In this document: positions 51,201 through 63,200 of the stretch, one piece after another | Layout of the letters: each line of letters opens with the position of its first letter | Numbering within the stretch: position 1 is the first letter of the stretch | Assembly (NCBI GenBank): GCA_030248065.1 | Contig: JASAMV010004796.1 | Span: 62,001 to 126,000, forward strand | Direction: 5' to 3' | Source of the DNA: Rhynchonema sp. JSB1_4 | Lineage: Eukaryota; Nematoda; Chromadorea; Monhysterida; Xyalidae | Length of the DNA stretch: 64,000 nt | Program-made: the position numbers and the translations under genes | The notes under the pieces: model-generated | The model's input: the letters and a program-made list of their open reading frames with translations, nothing else | Told to the model about the DNA's origin: nothing | The model's database searches: none

Positions 51201-54200
51201 TGGAGAGACGCCGCTTTGCAGCAGAGGGCCGTTGTTGCCGGTTGATGACCCATTTTCTCTTTTTTTTCGTTCATTTCATTTTCGCCTCTTAATCTGCGTA
51301 ACTTTCCCCATAACTTCATTTGCTCAGCCCAATGTCAATCTGTCGAGATTCAGTGTGCTTGGCAAGTTGCCATCGCTACGCAGCAGTTCAACGCTGAAAA
51401 TGGCCTGGGTACTGGTGTTGTTGGAACCGGTTAGTTTTCCAGCTCAGATTCAAATTTGCAGTTTGTCCGGTCTGTAAGGCGTTTGACAGTTGACAAACTA
51501 GTGCTCCTTCTGCTGTTAGGTTACGAAGCTGACGTAACTTCAGGAGCACCACAATGCCGGATTCTACTGAATGCCCCTCCGTCCGTGAGAGATCAACCGG
51601 GCCGAACCAGACTGCGTTACTGTCTGTCCGTGTTGTTTGAGCATTTACGTCTGCCGGCGCTGTCGAAACGATTCGTTGACGATGTCAAGAAATGGATTCT
51701 GCATTTTGTTGGTTTGGGTTGCTGCGACAATAAACAACATACTAGTTTTGTCAGTTTGGGCAATGCGCAAATGATCTGATTGCCGAACGTTTGTGAGCTC
51801 GACAGACATCTCACAGCATGAGCACACAGCAGTTGACGCTTCTCATAATTTACCGGGCTTCGTCAGATATCAGGAATGGCATTAACCTAAATTTCGATTT
51901 TCGTTTATTGTTGTTTCATTGTCCAGGGCACTACTCTGCTTCGTGCCAGCACCGAGTTCGACCAGCTATTCATTTTGTGCCATCTGCTTCGTTGTGGTCT
52001 GTCGATTGGTGATTGGTCCGTTGTTGGATTGCTGCAGCCAATCAGCGACGAGGTGATGTCATCCGCAGCTCACCAATCGCAGCGTCGCGCGCAAATCGAC
52101 CATTTTGTGGCGTTGATCAGCGTTTTGTTGACACCGGTCACAAAGAGAGAGGAGTTCCTCAGGAAGTGCATCATGGCACAGGTTGGGCTCGGTATCGGCT
52201 GTCGGTTTTTGTCGATGTCGATCACCGGTTTATTATATTCTATGGTCTGCAACCACCATATTTGTGGCGAGATGATATTGACTTGGGTGGGCACTTTCAC
52301 GAGTCACAATGAAGAATATTCACTTTTTATGGAGTGGTTTGACGACAGGTTGGAGGCCAAAACCGGAGATCAAAAACACGCATCAAATGTTTCATTTTGA
52401 CAAGAGGGTACGGTACACCCAGTGCTAGTACCGTAATCATAATCAAAAGGGATCTAGAGAACGTAGGCTGTTTGTTCGCAGGACAACGACGTTGCGTGGA
52501 CGATGCTTGATGATGACGGTGAAGACATGCATTCACATTGGTATGCAATCACGGACACGGACTTGGTCGCGTTGTTCGGGCAGTTCTCGTTCGACAAACT
52601 GTTCACGCAAGTGCTCGCCTTGTGGACTACCGGTAAATTCACGCCGGGAGGCCATATTTGGGGATTGGATTTAGTTTGGTTGGTTGGTTTGGTTTATTGC
52701 TCTCAGTGACGCATAAAACCATGCGCGTAAATTAGTGATAGAAGCAAAGTTACAAGACCGGGTGGGACAATTACGGAAATGAAAATAGTTACAACACTGG
52801 TTATAACAAAACCACAGCAAATAAAAGCTACAAAAAGCGCCAAGGAGAGAGAAAGATCACGGACATCAGGACAGATCACAGGACATGTTAACAGAACTGA
52901 AAATTATGCATTAATCCTCGTCCTCGTCAAACGACAAATGTCGGGCTCAGAGGGCGCATATTGGGATCAGTCCATATTGTCAACAGTCCAGAACAGATGG
53001 TGTGTTGGTGATTGTCCGTCACTTCCGTGTACCACCATTTAGCGACGTGGCTGGCGTCCCCAGGCTGACGTGAATGCGTATCGAACGAGACATCGCCATA
53101 TACATCCCGTTGACCGCATCCGGACGCGGTGGCGATAGAGCCCGATTTAGTTTGGTCACTTGACTTTTTATTGTGGTCACTGATGTCATTAATTTCGACG
53201 AATGTACGCGTTTGAGTTCAGTCTGTGAACTGCCTTATCGCGGGACAAATACAGCGGCATCGGTAAATCCACGAAATATGTTCGGCGCAAATGTCCCGCG
53301 ACCAATTTAATCCTATCTAATCACTAAGTTTCTTATGGCCCATGGTGGTAGTCCTGGACAAGGCATCAGTGCCCTCCTTGCTGATTCAGGCGAGTTGACG
53401 CAAGCGGCCATGTTTCGTCTGTTCGCGTTCCAGTTGACGTTGATGAAAGTGCTCTATGACGGAATGCAGGCCTACAACCGACCGCAGTACACACAATTCT
53501 GCAAACAGATTGCGCATGTGCTCAGGTGGGCATGGTGATCAATGGGTTATTTTTATGTGTTGGGTTGGAAATTTTTTTTGGAATATGGGACAGTTGAATT
53601 ATATGTAGGTGGCGTGAAACATCAGTTGTTGGCTGGTGTTCGCTCGCATGTCACGTGACTGCTGTCTGTTTGCTCGTTGTTGTTTGATCCTTGCAGCCAT
53701 TCTTTGGCACTTTTTGCCATTATGTATCGCTAATAGTAATGTGTATTGTTTAGCAACAATCTTCTGGCACCAGATTTTGCTCTACAGCCGCAAACAAACT
53801 CTTGTAGGCGCGTTTCTGTATTGAGCAGTTAGTTGTCCACTATCTGTTCTCTACACAACACAATGTTTGGCAGCGTTTGTTAGCGGCCGAGACCAGGCAT
53901 CATAAACCTAGATTTAGGAATTAGATTTTTAATTGGTTGCTTTGTGACGTTTCATGGCTGATGCCATGTCATGGCATCCGTACATTTTCACACGAGAAGA
54001 ATAAACTGAAGAATTTTGAGCCGCTGGTTGTGTCATCGTCCGCAGACACAGATACCGAACAGCTGAGCCACACAAGAGCGTGCCAAACTAGTCAAATCGA
54101 ACCACTCGACTCGGATACCAGCAAAATGTACGCTGATCTCACACCACTGTATTACATTTTGCAGACACAGCGTTCGCTATACATCGGATGTGTGGCAGCA

Positions 54201-57200
54201 CGTGTGTGAATGCGCGCCATCGCATGTCAGGAACGAACTGCAGGCCGAATACGACAGACTGTTGCTGTTCGCCGTGCATTGTGTGATCACGTCGCAAGAG
54301 TTGGTGTTGATCATGTGTTTCGGCGCTCTTTGTTGTGACCGGGATGCGACTGGGGGTGGTTAAAGGGCTCGGGACATAACCGAAGGAAGGGTAGCAGGAC
54401 ATATTGTTACACACCGTTGGAAAGCATTCCGACAGCCTATGTCACGCACAAATTTTAAGCCCCTTGGAGATTCGCTATCTCTTGGTAGAGCGACTTTTCG
54501 TTCCAGAAAAAAGTGAATTTTTGCACAAATTGGAACGACCGGTGCAGAAACCCCAAATGAGTAGAAGGTCAAGTAACACATAAATAGGATTACAACAGCT
54601 TCTGAATAGCTTACCATAACAACTTCAGTCGCTCAAAGCATTGCTTCACACGGTGAGAGTGCGAAACGTTCCAAAAATCGGCCTTATTTTTCGAGAACAC
54701 AAGTTTGTCCCTAAATTTTGAGGCCACGCTTAGCGCTGCGGAAATAAGAATGCAATGGGGAAATAGAGCATCGTCGAAAGTACCAGAAAATAAGGTTTTT
54801 AAATTTTTTAACGCATGGCTGGCTCCGTGACAGGCCAAAAAATCCACTAAATTGCCGCTAAATTAGGTGGTTACATTCATCGCCAGATTTGGGACACGTA
54901 AAGACCACAGGTTGTATCGGATTCGAAACAAAAAAATGAGAGAAACGTCTGCTTTAACAACCTATCAAGGTCCAAAGACCCCAAGATCTACAGATCTCTC
55001 GGGGCAGCCATACTAATCTGAATATGATATTTAGCTATAAATGCTTATTGTTAACAGCTATTGTAAATGTGACAGCACCAAACAATGTATCTCGGGAGTA
55101 GCTTTCGAATGATATATAACAAGCCCCACTAAATTCTTACGCTTAAGGGCAGAGGTTAAAAAATTGCATTTTTGACGATTCTGGAATGAACCGTCACGTC
55201 ACCGTGTGCGATTTCGGAATTTTGACTGTTTCTTGTCCATAGCAAGAGATAGTATGGGCATGTTATATATCGTTCGATAGCTACGTTGAAGCTACATCGT
55301 TTGATGCTATCAAATGTGCAGTAATCTTTAACAGTAACGACTTATAGCCAAATATCTTATTCAGGCTAGCAGGGTTGGGCAAAAAAAAAAGGTTTTTGAA
55401 AAATTTTTTTTTAAAAAAAAATTTTTTTTTAAAATTTTCGGGGGAACAAAATGTTCTAAAACGTCCAAAAATGGCCTTTTTGGGGGTTATTTTTTGTCAT
55501 TTTTTTCTCAAGGGTCGAAAAATTTTCTTCACAAAATCACCTTTGGAGCATGTATTTGGTACCTAAGATACCCCAAATGATGTTATTATACCTTCCCGTA
55601 ATACATGGGACACAGTATGCATGTGCCTACATGGTACTTCGATGTCATACCCCATCAGGTCGGTCATATACGACTGATTCAGCTACCCGACAAGTATTTC
55701 TGCAGCTTATATTCTCAATTCTGTGTGGTTTATGAGTGAATCTTGCTTATTCGGCCGCAAACTGTTGTGTCCGATACCACAGAGCAGCAATCAGCGGTCC
55801 ATATCAAGCACAGACTGTTGGATCGCACCGAAATGACGTAAACACCCTTGATAAGTGATGCAAACCAAGTCACAAAAGTGACTTGCCAATTAAAGTTGCA
55901 TTTTTTCGCGATTTTGCGCGTTTTTCAGGCAAATTTGGTAAAATTTCCCCGAATCTCAGACTTTTTAAAAAAAAATTTTAAAAAAAAAAATTTTTTTTTT
56001 AAAAAAAAACTTGTTTAAAAAAAAATTTTTTTTCCAACCCTGCAGGCTAGCATGGCTGCAGCAGCCGGACCATGGTGTTTGAACTGTTGAATCTCGTCTA
56101 GATTGTTGGACTGTGCGTTTATCTGATGTTCTCGTTTCCAATGCAATGCAATACGTGGCTTATTTACATCACATTTCCGTCAATGAATGCAACTATGTAG
56201 TTTAGTGACAATTTTTAGGTCTTTTTCGGCCTGTCACGCCGCTATCTAAGTGTTTTCAAATTTAAAAACCTTATTTTCTGGTACTTTCGAAAATGCTCTA
56301 TTTTTCTGTTGTATTTTCATTTCTGCAACACAAAGCGCGGCCTCAAAATTTAGAGACAAACTTGTGTTTTCGAAAAATGTGGCCGATTTTTGGAACGTTT
56401 CGCACCCTCACCGAGTGAAGCAATGCTTTGAGCGACTGAAGTTCTCATGATAAGTTATCCAGAAGCCGTTGTAATCCTATGCACGTGTTACTTGACTTTC
56501 AACTCATTTGGGATTTCTGCACCGATCGTTTCACTCACTTTTTTCTGGAACGAAAAGTCGTTCCACCAAGAGATAGCGAATCTCTAAGGAGCTTAACATT
56601 TGTGCGTGACATATGCTGTCACAGTGCTTTCCAACGATGTATAACACTGCGCTCTGCTGCCCTTCCTTCGGTTGTGTCCCGAGCCCTTTAACGGCAGTGT
56701 CGAAGAATATTCACAATTGCTGCACAATAAGAATTTGACTATAAAGAGGGCACGGTGTACTTTCCACAAAGTAGCGGGATTTTATCAAGTTTCTATCGTT
56801 TCAGACTTGGAATCTGGCAATTTCTGGTCGATCTGCCGTGTGCACATGCATCCAAAGCGTGCAGGGATCGTATCTTGGTGCTGCTTCGTTCACCCAATGT
56901 GTTTCGATTCGGTGTGCTCTGCACCATGCCTGTGCACGAATTGAGGCAGTACCTCACTGGTTGGTTATGCTGATATTTTATTGTCGGTTTGATAATTTTG
57001 CTGTTGTGGCGTCAGAACAGAGATTGATTGGTGTGAATTCATCAGAGCTGATAGCTCGGGCGTAAAACATCATCAGATGCAGATCATCTAACAAGCATTC
57101 GTGTGTTGCTTTAGTGGTTTCGAGTGTTTGGCCGTTTGATGGGCTCTTTATATCGTGTTCCGAGTTCCGACCATAGCACCATATAGGCTGTTTTATTCAC

Positions 57201-60200
57201 TCTAGATCACGTGACATTGGCGCATCGACTCGACGAGATAGCGACCAACAACACGGATGGAGTGTATCTGCTAACGGCCATCACCAACGTTGTTGTGCTG
57301 GGAGGGGATGTGCTGGCGGCTAGAGAGACACTGAGACAATTGTTCGAGGTTGGTGGGTGGCGTTGGTTGGAGATACGAAAAGAAGTGTTCGAAATTGTTA
57401 CCAAAACACTTTCATTCTTCTTCACATTTTCTTCCATTTTTGTTGTTTATTTTACAGATGAAATGGAGGTCGATCAAGACCCGGCGGTGACTAAAAGTCA
57501 ATTTTTTTGAAAACTTCGTTTTATTTATCTGCACATTGCACCCAGATCTGTTTCGTGGCAAGCAGCAGTCGTGTGACGTATGCCAAAACGGGCAGCGAAT
57601 GTGTGTCGGCGATGGTGCAACGATATCCGGATATGCTGGGGGATGTGATCAGACTGATCGATAGGAATGTGGATCACATGAGTGATGTTCGTTGAGTTTT
57701 GGGATAATTGGCAAGATATTTGCAACGTAGGAGTTCAAAGGTAGCTACATAACTCGTTGATCAATTGTTAATCCATCTCTACTCATGACTTTCAAAAGCA
57801 CGTGCAATGTTACATATTCATTTAAAATATGTTTCAGAGTGATAACACAATTTCGTTTTTGTTACACTTTGCGTTCTTCCTTCTTCAGTACATCACCAAT
57901 CCGCTGTCCTTGTCATGTCTGGCTGTCTGTCAGCCGAGCACCGCCGATCTGCAATCATTGGGCAAATGGCTGGTCAATCGATCACCAGCGCACGATTTGA
58001 ACAAATTGGCCAGATCGATTCTGTCGTCGTTGAATTGGGGACCGACATCGGATAATCCCAATCAGATGTGGCTGAATGACGAATTACATTCGACCTGCGC
58101 TCAGGTGAGAACGGGAGCGTATTTTGTATTTTGGGCTCATACGGATTGATGTTGAGGGCACAAATCACAGACGCAAGGCGGCCCCAAACAAGCGTAAAAC
58201 TGCGACATTGTGCTTGCAATTAGTGTACATATCTTTTGTTATGCCATTCGATTTGGGGGCTCGTTATTTTTTGTGCCAAATAACGAGCTGCAGATTATTG
58301 ATCGAGTCAATTTCTCAGTAGTAGTCCCTGACGAAACCTCAATAAGAGTGGTTGTACGGCTTGTTGTGGCACTGATCTCACTGGCACAATGAATGACTGT
58401 CGTTCAGAACATTCCCAATAATGTGAAGTGGAATTGTGACGTTGTTTTACTCTGTTTTGATAGTCTCTAGTCTATGATGTCATCGTCATTGCCAAGGCAC
58501 CACTGCGTGTCACGGCAAAAGCGACGTGATTGATAACAATCGATTATTGCAATCAAACAAGCCCAGTTGCCACATTCAGACATAGTTTTTTCAAAATTCA
58601 CTGGGTGCAACTTGCACCTGATATGTCAAATTTTAGGTGCAACTTGCACCTAGAATTTTGTTTTCTGAACAAAATGTGAAAATATCCAGGTGCAAGTTGC
58701 ACCTAACCTCCAGTTTTTAGGTGCAATTCTGAAATTTTATGTGCAAATTGCACCTAAAAAGTGTCTATGCTATCAGATCATCGAGTCGTGCCACCGTCAG
58801 CATTGCGCCGAGCAGAACGGACTGTTGGCCGCCAGTGTGAAGAAAGCGTCGAAGTTGTTGTCGCGTATTCCCGACGTTGTTCAGCAGCTGGATGCGTTCT
58901 GTTGGGAAATGTTGCTCAAATTGAAATTGGATGTGAATGACTGTTGGTTTCTGGATGGGAGTTTCTCTGCTGCTCGGATGTGTAAATGTTTCGCGAAATG
59001 AATGAGTTGGTTTGTCGACTTCAGCGAGTGTTTCAACGTGACGATTCCGCAATTACCACAACTTCGCAAAATTAGGTGAGAAGTTTCAGCGTCCGCGACT
59101 GCCACCGACCCACTGGCTGACGATACGACCGTCTATTACGTGCATCTAATGAAACATCACCTGTCCGGATGTCATTCTCCACCAGAGCCAAGTGAAACAT
59201 TACGATTGGTGACGGGACTGATTGATGCGGGTTGTTTTGCACCGGCCATCGTGGTCATTGGCAAAATTGTCTGGCGAAACGCGGGCCACATTGACGGGTG
59301 GATGAAGGGAGATAAAAAGTGCGGACGATTGTTTTGCTAAATTCACGTCAAGTGCTTGCCCGAAATGAACACGAAATTGTTGTCAGATTTGTTTGCCTTT
59401 TTGGGGTCCTGATTATTTGTGGGCTGGCCCGAAACGAACAACTGTTTTGGAACGTTGTTTTGCTATCGATCTCTCATAAAACATCACTATACGTAAACTT
59501 GTTGCGTGTGCAGCTTTGTGGGTTGAAGTTCTTTCTTGGCTTGATAAATATAGAAACCAAATGGGTTCTTCTGTCTTGTGGTCTTGTGCTTACAAGTTAC
59601 AGCGCCAGACGGGCGGTGGTGCACCAGGGCATCGTCCGCACAAATTCACCCGAAACAATTCCATATCATATTCTGTCTCCTTCTCCTACAGTCTTGCACG
59701 AGCGATCGATCTTTGTGCGCACGCTGACCAATCAACGTTGAGCTCACTGACTGCCGGCTATCTCGCTGATTGGTCACAGCAGGACGATCGATACTTGATG
59801 ATATTGCAGTCGGTGTTGGCGGTTGGTTCGGGGCTATGAAAGTGATTTGCATCTGTTATGGACAGTTTGTGCACTTTAATGAACTGAGAACGTTTCGAAA
59901 ACTTTATCACAAGTTTGGAACATGACTTCCGCTTGACATCTTCGTGAGCCATGGGGGTGATAGCAGTAAACAGAGGACAGGTTGAAACCTAAAGAAGTCA
60001 GGCGTACGGTTTTTCAGTTCATATGGGGTCATTCTTCGATATTTGAAAAACGTTATCATTACGAATACCCGGATTTGACCCAAATAAAGGCAAACTACGC
60101 CAACACGAGCCCGATTTCGCAGCTGGCAGAATTGTGAAACATTCACACGTGGCTGCTGATTTGGGAAATGTTACACGTTGAAGAATACAAAGTGGAGCAT

Positions 60201-63200
60201 GATGATATTCTCTTTCTATTAGTTTTGAATACACACCATCTTCGAAATCGGGCTTGTGCTGGCGTCGTTTGCCTTTACCTTCGGTCGTTCGTCCATTACC
60301 GAATAAATGTTTCATCGAATGCGCGAATTCGTGCCGTGTTTTGCCATTCACTTCAATTTACAGCCCTTTTGATCTTGGATGGAAAGCCCAAAATTGTAAA
60401 AAATATACGGTCGAAACATTAAAAAACCAAAAAAATCTGTGTACACTTTTGTCTTTTTTTACAGATGCATCTTCGCGAGTGCGTGCACGGTCGGCAGATG
60501 GCTGGTCACTTTGATCAAGTCGTACGAGCGTGGACTACGCTGCTCTGCTCCGGTGTGCTGCCCATACAAAAGACATTTTTCGTCCGATTGTTTACTTTTT
60601 TGCTGTTAATGTTTATTTATTATTTTTGTCTTAGGTCGTCCAACCGACTGGAACAGCGACAAGGCCACACTGCGTCTGCTGGATCGTCTGTGCCAGGGTG
60701 TGATACTGCACGCGCCCACTGCTGTCAGTGTTGTGCAACCCGTGATTGCCAATGCCTATCAGGTTCGGACTGGTCCGGTGATGGTTTTTATTGCTAAATT
60801 GTCTGGATCGCTAAAAAGTAAAACCCATCATGCAAGTTGTGTCGCAATGGGCATGATAACACTGACCATAATTCCAGAATCTGCTCGAAGCGTCGCGTCA
60901 AGCGGGTCGCGGTGTGCTGGGCTGGATAGCTGGCACCGAGCCAATATCACCGTCATTAATTCGCAGCGAGTTGATGTCGCACGCACCGTGGTTCACGCTG
61001 GTCGCATTGGCTGTGGAGGAGATGCAATTTGATGAGTTGAATCGGAAGCTGGAACAGGTCATGCTCAAAAACCCCACCATGTCGTTGGAACATGCGTTGA
61101 AGGTCGGTGGTTGTTGACCAGTATGTTCTTATTGACTGAGCTTAAGAGTATCGTTGAGCGTGATCATAACACGAAACGGAAAGCACAACCAGACGGCGAA
61201 AATAGTCAGGACTCAGCCGCTTTCCATTCATATGTAAAATGTGAGGTTATTTTTCAAAGTTTGAATCGAAAGTTTTCTTTTTGTTACAGTAATTATACAT
61301 TGTCGAGCCGGGTTCGTTTGATACGCTTTCTCTCATGAAATGGTCACCTTCCCAATCCTAAGCAAATGTTTCATTCATTGCTCAAAATTGTATCGTGCTT
61401 CGGTCTTACTGCAGTAATTTTTTAAACGCCAGAAGAAAATCTAAAATGGGCTTTATGTATAATATGGTGGCTTGTTAATATGTAAATCGAGTTTATTTTT
61501 ATGGGATATGACGTTTTCCTGGCCTTTCAACGTAGTAGCCTTCGACGAACTGATGTGCTTGGGAAACTCACTCGGGCCATTTTGTCGTGTAACATCAGCA
61601 GATTTGGACAAACTTTGACTGCGCACTGGGTCGGTTCAAGCGCTGTGATATGTGATAGCTCGCATGTGCTTGTGGTACATTCGCTTTGACTTTTGCACCG
61701 TAAGTCTGCGTGCAATAGCGGTTCGAAAAAAGGAAACAAACACATTAACTGATGTACACAATCAGTGGTGTCGTTGGTAAATCAAAAAGTCAGGATACCG
61801 GATACCCAAAATCCAAAATTTTCGGATACCGGATACTCAAAATGAAAAATCTCGGATACCAGGGGGTTGCTCCCTAAAATAAAAATCGCGGATACCCAGG
61901 GGGGTTGTTCAAAAAAGGTCAATTTTTAGAGGAAAATGGAGCGAAATCGGTGTTGAAAGCGCAAAAAATGGTCACTTTGAGCATTTTGGATGTAAAATTG
62001 GCAATTTTTACGGTTTTCGATAAAAAAATTTAGGGTAGGATACCCCTGGACAAAAAGTCAGGATAACGGATACCCCTGGGCATAGTAGTGGCTGGGGGGG
62101 TTGGGGGGGGTTACCCCCTCCCCTCTCAGTACTTACCTACCACAAAACCCGAGGGGGGGGTTGGGGGGGGGGGTTGAGTACTTACCTCTCACAACTCCAA
62201 ATCATACCTCTCACAAGCAATTTTATACCTTTTTAAGGCAAAAATCGGTGTTTTTCGACCTTATTTTCCCAAAAATCGCGCGCTCCGCGCGCAAACCCAC
62301 CCATAATACCTATTTTTAGGCGATTTTCGGCGAAAATTTGGAAAAAGTACTATTTTTACCTCATTTTTTGGCCAAAATTGTATCACAAAAACGGTGTTTT
62401 TTCGCGTTTTTGGGTGACCAAAATCATACCTCTCACGCTTCCGGTCCCAACCCCGCATCATACTTACCTCCCACACATGGGCCTGCCACTACACTGCCCC
62501 TGGGTGAAAAAAATCAAGATACCTGATACCAGGGGGTAACCCACCTCCCCCCTCTCCAACGACACCACTGAACACAATTCACATTCGCTCTTGAAAATTA
62601 CACTTTTGTAATGGTGCGGGTGTCTGACACGTTGATGCATAAATAATTCATGGAATCGTAGTGCACATTCAGAATATTAGTACACTGCATATCAGCATAC
62701 GCACAGTTAAGAATTTACAGAAAGCGGTCACCAAGCTGGCGATGTCGTTTGCGATCGAGCGTCTGCCGTATTATCGCTGGATGGACTTGATCACGTCACT
62801 TACACCCTCCCATCCCCTGTTGCCAATCGCTGCGCAGAAATTGTGTGCGCATTTGTTGAGACGCGTGCAGCAGCAGCAGCAGACTGACGAACCGAAATGT
62901 CTCGGACAAAGATTCATTCGATGCCGGGCCAGTGAGGCAAAGTTGCAGGTGACATTGCTGATTTGCCTTGCAAGATCAGGGCAAAATACTCAAAATTTAC
63001 ACTATTGTCTTGCTGCAGCACGTGAAATCCTGTTTGGACAAGGCCAAACAACAATGGGCCAGTCGTACTGACGAGGATGTGTTGAGATTGGCTGAGTTAG
63101 TGTTTGGATTTGGAATTTTTTTTGATTTAACAATTATGATCTTAGTGATTCGTATATTTAGATTCCATGGCGCCGTATTGACTTGGTTGTCGAATACGAG

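Larger units (their letters stand above)
54364..56687. mobile_element. TTAA-flanked element 5 in EPG5 intron 10, with nested insertions
   Basis: TTAA lies at 54360-54363 and 56688-56691. The terminal arms agggctcgggacataaccga (left) and agggctcgggacacaaccga (right, reversed) continue with good pairing for about 450 bases, including gattcgctatctcttggt and cttttcgttccagaaaaaag. This is the same family as 3277-3779. The EPG5 intron (54300-56804) would be about 180 bases without it. The interior (about 54850-56220) is occupied by other elements. No transposase frame seen. Confidence 0.82.
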
